Shown here piece after piece: positions 8,165 through 13,913 of a stretch of 25,221 nucleotides of DNA (positions within the stretch are counted from its first letter, which is position 1; each line of letters opens with the position of its first letter). A program made the position numbers and the translations under genes. The notes beneath the pieces are model-generated. The model saw only the letters and a program-made list of their open reading frames with translations. It did not search any database and was not told the origin of the DNA. Location of the stretch: positions 1 to 25,221 of the forward strand of contig CAIMPQ010000137.1 in NCBI GenBank assembly GCA_903843315.1, written 5' to 3'. This DNA comes from an uncultured beta proteobacterium (lineage in GTDB: Bacteria; Pseudomonadota; Gammaproteobacteria; Burkholderiales; Burkholderiaceae).

Positions 8165-9181
8165 ATGAAAGTTTTTTACGATAAAGACGCAGATTTGTCC
8201 CTCGTTAAGGGCAAGAAAGTCACCATCATTGGTTATGGTTCACAAGGCCACGCGCATGCATTGAACCTAAACGACTCTGGCGTTAACGTAACTGTTGGTT
8301 TACGTAAAGATGGCGCTTCCTGGAGCAAGGCTGCAAATGCAGGTCTGACAGTAAAAGAAGTTTCTGAAGCTGTTAAAGACGCTGACATCGTGATGATGTT
8401 GTTGCCAGATGAGCAAATTGCGGATGTGTATAACAAAGAAGTGCACGGCAATATTAAGCAGGGCGCAGCTCTTGCTTTTGCACATGGCTTTAACGTGCAT
8501 TACGGTCAAGTTCAGCCACGTGCTGACTTAGACGTCATCATGATTGCACCTAAGGCGCCTGGCCATACTGTTCGCGGAACATATGCCCAAGGTGGTGGTG
8601 TTCCCCATTTGATCGCGGTTTACCAAGATAAATCGGGCTCTGCTCGTGACCTAGCCTTGTCTTACGCAACAGCAAACGGTGGTGGTCGTGCTGGAATTAT
8701 CGAAACGAACTTCCGCGAAGAAACTGAAACGGACTTATTCGGTGAGCAAGCTGTTCTTTGTGGTGGTGCAGTTGAATTGATCAAGGCCGGTTTTGAAACC
8801 TTGGTTGAAGCTGGTTATGCCCCTGAAATGGCTTACTTTGAGTGCTTGCATGAGCTCAAGTTGATTGTTGACTTAATCTATGAAGGCGGTATCGCTAACA
8901 TGAACTACTCCATTTCTAATAACGCTGAGTATGGTGAGTATGTCACTGGCCCACGGATTGTTACCGAAGATACGAAGAACGCTATGCGTCAGTGCCTAAA
9001 AGATATTCAGACTGGTGAATACGCTAAGAGCTTCATTCTGGAGAACAAGGCTGGTGCTCCAACATTAATCTCACGTCGTCGTTTGAATGCAGAGCATGAC
9101 ATCGAAGTGGTTGGTGCAAAATTGCGCGCCATGATGCCTTGGATTGCTAAGAACAAGTTAGTAGATCAAACGAAGAACTAA
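8165..9181 (+). CDS. ilvC: Ketol-acid reductoisomerase, NADP-dependent class I
   Basis: Converts 2-acetolactate to 2,3-dihydroxyisovalerate (and the isoleucine equivalent) by Mg-dependent alkyl migration and NADPH reduction. The 338-residue length is that of short class I enzymes. The N-terminal Rossmann domain has GYGSQGHA (23-30), with R47 and S52 placed as in NADPH-preferring forms. The knotted helical domain has the two metal ligands D190 and E194 in ETDLFGEQ, then the CLHELKLIVDLIYEGG and SISNNAEYGEY segments. A purine-rich AAGGAAAG precedes ATG 8165. It is third in the ilvIHC group and is followed after 42 bases by psd. Confidence 0.97.
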   Translation: MKVFYDKDADLSLVKGKKVTIIGYGSQGHAHALNLNDSGVNVTVGLRKDGASWSKAANAGLTVKEVSEAVKDADIVMMLLPDEQIADVYNKEVHGNIKQGAALAFAHGFNVHYGQVQPRADLDVIMIAPKAPGHTVRGTYAQGGGVPHLIAVYQDKSGSARDLALSYATANGGGRAGIIETNFREETETDLFGEQAVLCGGAVELIKAGFETLVEAGYAPEMAYFECLHELKLIVDLIYEGGIANMNYSISNNAEYGEYVTGPRIVTEDTKNAMRQCLKDIQTGEYAKSFILENKAGAPTLISRRRLNAEHDIEVVGAKLRAMMPWIAKNKLVDQTKN

Positions 9182-9223
9182 GCAACAAACAATTAGTTTT
9201 AATTAATAAGGCTCAGAACGAAG

Positions 9224-9871
9224 ATGATGTATCCCCACCCCATTATTGCAAGAGAAGGCTGGCCGTATTTGGCACTGGTGGGGTTCTTTACTTTGCTAGT
9301 TCAATACCTTGGCGGTTCCGCCTGGTCCTGGCCGCTTTGGATTATCTTTATCTTTGTTCTGCAGTTTTTCCGTGATCCACAGCGCATTCCTGCGCTGGGT
9401 CGCGATTTGGTTTTATCTCCAGCTGATGGACGGATTGTGGTGGTTGAAAAAACCAATGATCCCTATGCTGGTCGCGAAGCACTCAAAATCAGCGTCTTCA
9501 TGAATGTATTTAATGTGCACTCGAATCGTAGTGCTGTAAATGGTTTAGTGAAAGAGATTCAGTATTTCCCCGGCAAGTTTGTTAATGCCGATCTGGATAA
9601 AGCTTCTACAGAGAACGAGCGTAATGCCGTTGTGATTGATGCTAACGGACAAATCGTGACCCTGGTTCAGGTTGCCGGCTTAATTGCACGCCGTATCCTT
9701 TGTTATATCCATGTGGGTGATCGTCTCAAAGCGGGCGAGCGCTATGGCTTTATTCGTTTTGGTTCTCGGGTTGATGTTTATTTACCACTTACCGCTGAAC
9801 CATTGGTAAGTGTTGGTGATAAAGTATTTGCTACCAATACAGCCTTGGCCCGCTTACCAGGCCTAGACTGA
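9224..9871 (+). CDS. psd: Phosphatidylserine decarboxylase proenzyme (short form)
   Basis: Inner-membrane enzyme that decarboxylates phosphatidylserine to phosphatidylethanolamine. The 215-residue protein belongs to the short family, with an N-terminal hydrophobic region (about 15-48), the FFRDP segment and DGRIVVVE. The self-cleavage site is the G180-S181 pair in RFGSRVDV: cleavage makes the beta chain and an alpha chain whose Ser becomes the pyruvoyl cofactor. NVHSNRS supplies the conserved His. Two adjacent ATGs (9224, 9227) could serve as the start. It sits between ilvC and pssA, next to the gene that makes its substrate. Confidence 0.94.
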   Translation: MMYPHPIIAREGWPYLALVGFFTLLVQYLGGSAWSWPLWIIFIFVLQFFRDPQRIPALGRDLVLSPADGRIVVVEKTNDPYAGREALKISVFMNVFNVHSNRSAVNGLVKEIQYFPGKFVNADLDKASTENERNAVVIDANGQIVTLVQVAGLIARRILCYIHVGDRLKAGERYGFIRFGSRVDVYLPLTAEPLVSVGDKVFATNTALARLPGLD

Positions 9872-9896
9872 TTCACACTCATCACTGGGAAAATCT

Positions 9897-10757
9897 TTGA
9901 CTACATTTCGCCGTCGTGGCCGTATTGATCGCAGTCGCCTCTCACGCATTCGTGCCGAGTCAACTCATGACGAATGGGCTGATGAGCTTGGGGATGGGAT
10001 TGATTACGAAGTAGAAGAAGTCCATGTAAAACCTCGCCCACGTGGCAAAGGTATTTATTTACTGCCGAACGCATTTACTACCGCTGCATTGTTCTGTGGC
10101 TTCTTTGCAATCGTTAATGCGATGAATCATCAGTTTGAAGTTGCTGCTATTGCAATCTTTGCTTCGCTAGTTCTGGATGGTATGGATGGACGCGTAGCTC
10201 GCATGACTAATACGCAAAGCGCCTTTGGTGAACAATATGACTCACTTGCTGACATGGTCTCCTTTGGGGTAGCTCCGGCTTTAGTTGCTTATGAGTGGGC
10301 TTTAAAAGATTTGGGTAAGTGGGGTTGGTTGGCAGCCTTTACTTACTGTGCTGGTGCCGCTTTGCGCTTGGCACGTTTTAACGTCAATACAAGCGTCGTT
10401 GATAAGAAATTTTTTCAAGGCTTACCTAGCCCAGCAGCCGGCGCTTTAATGGCTGGCTTTATCTGGTTAGCTGATGACAACAAAATTCCAGTGCGGGATA
10501 CAGCAATTCCATGGATAACCTTCTTCATTGCCGTTTATGCAGGATTAACCATGGTCTCTAATGCACGGTTTTATAGCGGCAAAGCCTTGGACGTCCGCTA
10601 TCGCGTTCCTTTTGGCGTCATGGTTCTCATGATCCTGACCTTTGTATTGATTTCTTCTAATCCGCCTTTGACCTTATTTGGTGTATTCGTGGTGTATTCC
10701 ATCTCGGGATATGTCATTTGGGCTTGGGAGCGCCTCAGCGGGAAGCGTTTTAGCTAA
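9897..10757 (+). CDS. pssA: CDP-diacylglycerol--serine O-phosphatidyltransferase
   Basis: Integral membrane enzyme that transfers a phosphatidyl group from CDP-diacylglycerol to L-serine, giving phosphatidylserine, the substrate of Psd. The CDP-alcohol phosphotransferase motif DGx2ARx8Gx3Dx3D is complete: D97, G98, A101, R102, G111, D115, D119. Several membrane helices follow, including about 225-280. A charged, Arg-rich N-terminal tail of about 50 residues precedes the first helix; such a tail is common in betaproteobacterial PssA. The start is TTG at 9897 with GGGA just upstream; no ATG occurs before the conserved LPNAFT segment. It lies 25 bases after psd, and the leuA leader region begins within 30 bases of its stop. 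Confidence 0.94.
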   Translation: MTTFRRRGRIDRSRLSRIRAESTHDEWADELGDGIDYEVEEVHVKPRPRGKGIYLLPNAFTTAALFCGFFAIVNAMNHQFEVAAIAIFASLVLDGMDGRVARMTNTQSAFGEQYDSLADMVSFGVAPALVAYEWALKDLGKWGWLAAFTYCAGAALRLARFNVNTSVVDKKFFQGLPSPAAGALMAGFIWLADDNKIPVRDTAIPWITFFIAVYAGLTMVSNARFYSGKALDVRYRVPFGVMVLMILTFVLISSNPPLTLFGVFVVYSISGYVIWAWERLSGKRFS

Positions 10758-10760
10758 TTT

Positions 10761-10779
10761 TAGAATTTTCGGGTATATT
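10761..10779 (+). promoter_or_regulatory. Candidate leuA leader promoter (two -10-like hexamers)
   Basis: TAGAAT (10761-10766) and TATATT (10774-10779) each match five of six bases of the sigma-70 -10 box and lie just after the pssA stop. Neither has a good -35 at the right spacing. Use of the second would start the RNA at or just before the leader-peptide ATG (10786), making that peptide leaderless. Transcription could also come from upstream genes. Confidence 0.3.
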
Positions 10780-10785
10780 AATTCC

Positions 10786-10863
10786 ATGTTGATGAATTTC
10801 TCGCCTTTAACCGGTCTCCTTCTACTAGCACTAAGCCTAAAGCTTGGGGCGGGTAAGGCCTGA
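10786..10863 (+). CDS. leuA leader peptide (leucine attenuator, leuL-like)
   Basis: A 25-residue peptide from ATG 10786 (or 23 residues from the in-frame ATG 10792) to TGA 10863: MLMNFSPLTG, then LLLLALSLKL, then GAGKA. Six of the eight codons at 10816-10839 are Leu (CTC, CTT, CTA, CTA, then CTA and CTA after Ala and Ser), with another Leu codon just after (CTT 10843). Four of these are CTA, normally a rare codon. Its GLLLL core resembles what I recall of the enterobacterial leu leader peptide. It lies directly upstream of leuA and an intrinsic terminator, with competing stems between. No strong Shine-Dalgarno sequence precedes it. Its role would be to sense charged tRNA-Leu by ribosome stalling rather than to act as a protein. 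Confidence 0.82.
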   Translation: MLMNFSPLTGLLLLALSLKLGAGKA

Positions 10864-10912
10864 GTTGATGAGACCAAAAAGAGTTCATTAACCACCGCAT
10901 ACCAGCCCCAGC
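10831..10912 (+). promoter_or_regulatory. Protector and antiterminator pairings of the leuA attenuator
   Basis: Segment 1, CTAAGC (10831-10836), can pair with GCTTGG (10842-10847): six pairs, one G-U, loop of five. Segment 2, GCTTGGGGC (10842-10850), can instead pair with segment 3, GCCCCAGC (10905-10912): eight pairs with one bulged T. Segment 3 is also the 5' arm of the terminator, so these foldings exclude each other. A ribosome stalled on the Leu codons at 10816-10827 would cover segment 1 and leave segment 2 free to block the terminator. A ribosome at the stop codon would cover segment 2 and allow termination. An extra six-base pairing, GGTCTC (10813-10818) with GAGACC (10870-10875), is also possible. 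Read by eye, not by energy calculation. Confidence 0.7.
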
Positions 10913-10936
10913 AATTTGCTGGGGTTTTTTGTTTTT
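10906..10936 (+). terminator. Intrinsic terminator of the leuA attenuator
   Basis: Perfect eight-base stem CCCCAGCA (10906-10913) / TGCTGGGG (10917-10924) with a three-base loop, followed by six T, G and five T. It lies between the leader peptide and leuA, 53 bases before the leuA ATG, so it acts before leuA. It could also end transcripts from pssA. Confidence 0.9.
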
Positions 10937-10989
10937 AAGATTGAAATTCAGTAATAAGCAAATGAAGTATTTAAAACCGGAGAGTAGTG

Positions 10990-12537
10990 ATGAGCGATAA
11001 AGTAATCATTTTCGATACCACCTTGCGTGATGGTGAGCAATCCCCAGGCGCTTCGATGACTAAGGATGAAAAAGTCCGCATTGCCCGTCAATTAGAGCGA
11101 CTCAAAGTAGATGTGATTGAAGCGGGTTTTGCTGCTAGTTCTGAAGGCGATTTTCAGGCAATTTCTGCGGTTGCTGCTGCCATTAAAGATTCCATTGTGT
11201 GCTCTTTGGCTAGAGCAAATGATAAAGACATTACACGTGCATCAGATGCATTAAAGGCTGCCAAAGCCAAGCGTATTCATGCATTCTTAGCTACCAGCCC
11301 TTTGCATATGGCTGTGAAGTTGCGCATGTCTCCTGAAGAGGTATTGGAGCAGGCAAAACGCTCAATTCGTTTTGCTAGAAACTTGGCTGACGATATTGAG
11401 TTTTCTGCTGAAGACGGCTATCGCTCTGAGATGGATTTCTTGTGCAGAGTGGTCGAGGGTGTCATCAATGAAGGGGCGACTACGATCAATATTCCCGATA
11501 CCGTTGGCTATGCAACTCCCGAGTTGTATGGCGAATTTATCAAGACTTTGCGTAGCCGCGTACCGAACTCCGATAAAGCGGTATGGTCCGTGCATTGCCA
11601 TAATGACTTGGGTATGGCAGTTGCCAATTCCTTGGCAGGCGTCAAGATTGGCGGCGCCCGTCAGATCGAGTGCACGATCAATGGTTTGGGTGAGCGCGCT
11701 GGTAATACGGCATTAGAAGAGATTGTGATGGCTTTGCGTACGCGTAAAGATTACTTTGATATGGTTTGTGGCATTGATGCGACCCAAATTGTTCCTGCCT
11801 CTAAATTGGTTTCCCATATCACTGGATTTGTGGTGCAACCCAATAAAGCAGTGGTTGGCGCGAATGCATTTGCACACGCTTCTGGTATTCACCAAGATGG
11901 TATTTTGAAAAACCGTGAGACTTATGAAATCATGCGCGCGGAAGATGTGGGCTGGTCTGCTAACAAGATCGTGTTGGGTAAATTATCAGGACGTAATGCT
12001 TTTAAACAGCGCTTGCAAGATTTGGGCATTGCAATCCAAGCTGAGGCAGATTTAAACGAGGCCTTTGTGCGTTTTAAAGCTTTGGCTGATCAAAAGTCAG
12101 AAATTTTTGATGAAGACATCATTGCCATCATGTCTGATTCTGCTGCTGCAGAAGCCGATGACCATTATCACTTTATTTCTTTAAGCCAACATTCTGAAAC
12201 GGGTGAGCGCCCTAAGTCACGCGTTACTTTCCGTATGGGTGATAAAGAGGTGAGCTCTGAATCTGAAGGGAATGGTCCAGTAGATGCTAGCTTGAATGCG
12301 ATTGAAGAAATTGCTAAGAGCGGGGCAGAGCAGTTACTGTACTCAGTTAATGCAATTACTTCAGGAACGCAATCGCAAGGCGAGGTTACAGTTCGTTTAG
12401 CTAAGGGCGGTCGCATTGTGAATGGCGTTGGAACTGATCCCGATATCATCGCAGCCTCAGCTAAGGCTTACTTATCTGCTTTGAATAAATTGCATGATCC
12501 TAGTCAAGCAAAACTCAATGCACAGATGACGCCTTAA
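10990..12537 (+). CDS. leuA: 2-isopropylmalate synthase
   Basis: First committed enzyme of leucine synthesis: condenses acetyl-CoA with 2-ketoisovalerate. The 515-residue protein has the DTTLRDGEQSPG active-site motif (9-20), the metal-binding H202-C203-H204-N205 in a TIM-barrel domain of the HMGL type, and the INIPDTVGY segment. The C-terminal third (about 385-510) is the leucine-binding regulatory domain, where leucine feedback acts. A GTG at 10987 is in frame, but ATG 10990 has GGAG seven bases upstream and gives the usual MSDKVIIFDTTLRDG start. Expression is probably controlled by the leader peptide and terminator upstream. It ends next to the convergent SYLF gene. Confidence 0.96.
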   Translation: MSDKVIIFDTTLRDGEQSPGASMTKDEKVRIARQLERLKVDVIEAGFAASSEGDFQAISAVAAAIKDSIVCSLARANDKDITRASDALKAAKAKRIHAFLATSPLHMAVKLRMSPEEVLEQAKRSIRFARNLADDIEFSAEDGYRSEMDFLCRVVEGVINEGATTINIPDTVGYATPELYGEFIKTLRSRVPNSDKAVWSVHCHNDLGMAVANSLAGVKIGGARQIECTINGLGERAGNTALEEIVMALRTRKDYFDMVCGIDATQIVPASKLVSHITGFVVQPNKAVVGANAFAHASGIHQDGILKNRETYEIMRAEDVGWSANKIVLGKLSGRNAFKQRLQDLGIAIQAEADLNEAFVRFKALADQKSEIFDEDIIAIMSDSAAAEADDHYHFISLSQHSETGERPKSRVTFRMGDKEVSSESEGNGPVDASLNAIEEIAKSGAEQLLYSVNAITSGTQSQGEVTVRLAKGGRIVNGVGTDPDIIAASAKAYLSALNKLHDPSQAKLNAQMTP

Positions 12538-12553
12538 GACTTTAGGCGTCATC
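12525..12553. terminator. Inverted repeat over the leuA stop, possible bidirectional terminator
   Basis: A perfect ten-base inverted repeat, GATGACGCCT (12525-12534) / AGGCGTCATC (12544-12553), has a nine-base loop and includes the last leuA codons and stop. It lies between convergent leuA and the SYLF gene. The downstream T content is only moderate (ATTATTTATT), so termination strength is uncertain. Confidence 0.5.
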
Positions 12554-12561
12554 CAATCTGA

Positions 12562-13158
12562 TTATTTATTGAGGTCAGTATTTTTATAGTACTTAGAGCC
12601 CTTGCCAGTGATTTCAGCGGCAAGGCCCGAGTCTGTTAATTGGTACATCAGTATTCCGTCGGCGACGATGTTGGCGTCATGGTAGGCATCCCCATTTTTT
12701 TCATATTTTGCAGCTGCCGTTACTTGGCCGCCGAAAGTCCAACCAGAATTAACGAAATCATTGAGAGCCGTTTCTTTTTGAAATACAAAAATGGTTTGGG
12801 TTGATTTAATACCCACCCCAAGACCAGCTTGGACCTCAGCCATGTTCATATAAATTGGTTTTGATGACGATTTACTAAACACCACGCCGGTACCGGTGCC
12901 ACCACCAGCAATCAGAATCTTCATTCCAAAGTTGCTAAAGGTGGCATAACCCGCTGACTTTTCAATGAGTTCCCTGGCTTGCGGTGCCACTTTATAGAGA
13001 TTCTTTAGAATTTCATCATTCTTTCTTAGGATGTCATCCCGTTGCTGAGCAATGGTCTTGCTGGGCCCAAACATGGAAGAAAATTGAGCGGAAGCTGGTT
13101 GATTGAGACCTAGACCAATCAATATAAGGGCGATGAGGGTACGATATAGAGGAGTCAT
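12562..13158 (-). CDS. Secreted SYLF (YSC84)-domain lipid-binding protein
   Basis: A 198-residue protein with a signal peptide (hydrophobic about 7-19, likely cleavage after PASA near residue 24), so it is probably periplasmic. The mature part has the SYLF/Ysc84 hallmarks: SAGYATFSNFG, IAGGGTGTGVV, a long AEVQAGLGVGIK segment and FVFQKETALNDFVNSGW-like text, ending in a Lys/Tyr-rich strand. SYLF domains in eukaryotes bind phosphoinositides; bacterial members are mostly uncharacterised and annotated as lipid-binding. It stands alone on the - strand between leuA and rpsO, so it is likely monocistronic. No clear Shine-Dalgarno precedes ATG 13158; a TATATAAA box lies a short distance upstream on its strand. 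Confidence 0.87.
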   Translation of the reverse strand: MTPLYRTLIALILIGLGLNQPASAQFSSMFGPSKTIAQQRDDILRKNDEILKNLYKVAPQARELIEKSAGYATFSNFGMKILIAGGGTGTGVVFSKSSSKPIYMNMAEVQAGLGVGIKSTQTIFVFQKETALNDFVNSGWTFGGQVTAAAKYEKNGDAYHDANIVADGILMYQLTDSGLAAEITGKGSKYYKNTDLNK

Positions 13159-13264
13159 TATGTGTAAGTTGTTGATTTATATAGGTATTACTATTAAAAA
13201 GGAAAAATAAGTTACCACAGCATACCAATTATTCCTTAGTTAAGCGCTATTTTAGGGGTCTGTC

Positions 13265-13273
13265 TGCTACAAT
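13265..13273 (+). promoter_or_regulatory. Candidate rpsO promoter, extended -10
   Basis: TGC followed by TACAAT (13268-13273) forms an extended -10 box with five of six consensus bases. No convincing -35 lies 16-18 bases upstream. A start near 13280 would leave a leader of about 95 bases before rpsO. Right after it, GCTTT (13280-13284) and AAAGC (13292-13296) can form a short 5' stem followed by T-rich sequence. Confidence 0.4.
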
Positions 13274-13324
13274 TCGAGGGCTTTGATTTGTAAAGCTTTT
13301 TTGTTTTATTTTGTTAATAACGCA

Positions 13325-13356
13325 CGACACGGATTGGGTGAAAGCTCAAGTGTTCG
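13325..13356 (+). promoter_or_regulatory. rpsO leader hairpin, candidate S15 autoregulatory target
   Basis: Outer arms CGACAC (13325-13330) and GTGTTCG (13350-13356) pair over six positions with one bulged T. After a GGA bulge, inner arms TTGGG (13334-13338) and CTCAA (13345-13349) pair over five, including a G-U next to a G-C, with the loop TGAAAG. It ends five bases before the AAGGAG ribosome site (13362-13367). Ribosomal protein S15 recognises G-U/G-C pairs in rRNA and represses its own mRNA in several bacteria, so autoregulation here is a reasonable inference. The structure was found by eye. Confidence 0.45.
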
Positions 13357-13375
13357 CAAGTAAGGAGTATTAAAA

Positions 13376-13645
13376 ATGGCAGTTGCTGATATTAAAACGG
13401 CGGAAATCGTCAAAGAAAACGCGCGCAGCGCAAACGATACGGGTAGCCCTGAAGTTCAAGTTTCATTGCTCACAGCCCGCATCAATGAATTAACCCCCCA
13501 TTTCAAGGCTAACGCCAAAGACCATCATAGCCGTCGTGGCTTGCTGAAGATGGTTTCACGTCGCCGTCGCCTCTTGGATTACCTCAAGGGCAAAGATTTG
13601 GACCGCTATCGCGCATTGATTGAGAAATTAGGTCTCCGTAAGTAA
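13376..13645 (+). CDS. rpsO: 30S ribosomal protein S15
   Basis: A primary 16S rRNA-binding protein of the small subunit platform. The 89-residue length is exactly typical. Recognisable family segments are NDTGSPEVQVSLLTARINELTPHFK, the DHHSRRGLLKMVSRRRRLLDYLK block that contacts rRNA helix 22, and a C-terminal RYRALIEKLGLRK. A strong AAGGAG lies eight bases before ATG 13376. It is paired with pnp as in most proteobacteria, but a terminator separates the two genes. Confidence 0.98.
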   Translation: MAVADIKTAEIVKENARSANDTGSPEVQVSLLTARINELTPHFKANAKDHHSRRGLLKMVSRRRRLLDYLKGKDLDRYRALIEKLGLRK

Positions 13646-13661
13646 TTCTTATCGGTATGCA

Positions 13662-13723
13662 ATGCCATCTTTCTTAGGGTTGTTTCGTCACAGAATCAGT
13701 CTTAAGCAGATGGCATGTTTTTT
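13662..13723 (+). terminator. rpsO terminator (long-loop hairpin plus T6)
   Basis: Nine-base arms ATGCCATCT (13662-13670) and AGATGGCAT (13708-13716) enclose a second four-base stem, CTTA (13673-13676) / TAAG (13703-13706). Six T follow at 13718-13723. The position after rpsO matches the terminator expected in the rpsO-pnp gap. Some read-through into pnp is likely, as is usual for this gene pair. The unpaired central loop is large. Confidence 0.65.
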
Positions 13724-13754
13724 GGGCGTTTCAAGATTATTTGTGTAGGGGATT

Positions 13755-13808
13755 GTGTCATTCCAATGAGTTTCTGAAAATAGATTCAGAGTCTCCCTGG
13801 AATGGCAT
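13755..13808 (+). promoter_or_regulatory. pnp leader nested stem-loop, candidate RNase III site
   Basis: Outer arms around CATTCCA (13759-13765) and TGGAATG (13798-13804) extend outward to about eleven pairs with two G-U. The loop contains a second stem, TTCTGAA (13772-13778) / TTCAGAG (13785-13791), of seven pairs with one G-U and a six-base loop. In enterobacteria a long stem in the pnp leader is cut by RNase III and then targeted by PNPase itself; a like role here is inference. Confidence 0.5.
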
Positions 13809-13830
13809 CCCTTGTGATCTTAAATCGCTC

Positions 13831-13865
13831 CAGTGTTGTCGTGACACTGCTTTATCCCACGACAA
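13831..13865 (+). promoter_or_regulatory. pnp leader pseudoknot or two exclusive hairpins
   Basis: Stem 1: CAGTGT (13831-13836) / ACACTG (13844-13849). Its seven-base loop TGTCGTG (13837-13843) is perfectly complementary to CACGACA (13858-13864). The result is either an H-type pseudoknot with an eight-base crossing loop, or a rival hairpin of eight pairs (13836-13843 with 13858-13865). It lies about 50 bases before the pnp start. Confidence 0.45.
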
Positions 13866-13873
13866 GCGTGAAA

Positions 13874-13894
13874 TTCATGTGAGTTTTACGTGAA
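13874..13894 (+). promoter_or_regulatory. Hairpin just upstream of the pnp ribosome site
   Basis: TTCATGT (13874-13880) and ACGTGAA (13888-13894) form seven pairs with one G-U and a seven-base loop. It ends six bases before the GGAG of pnp (13901-13904), so it may affect access to the ribosome site. Confidence 0.35.
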
Positions 13895-13913
13895 CAATTT
13901 GGAGAAGATCAGA

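Noticed and set aside
10678..10863. 61-residue frame starting inside pssA and running to the leuA leader stop
   Set aside because: Its first part is an out-of-frame shadow of pssA; only the portion from ATG 10786 has the attenuator context and is reported as the leader peptide.
13280..13302. Short stem GCTTT/AAAGC followed by six T in the rpsO leader, considered as a terminator
   Set aside because: The stem is only five pairs and A/T-rich, and it would lie at the very start of the transcript; more likely a 5' end structure.
13890..13913. Upstream GTG start for pnp adding eight residues
   Set aside because: It sits in a hairpin with no ribosome site; ATG 13914 has a well-placed GGAG and gives the usual N-terminus.
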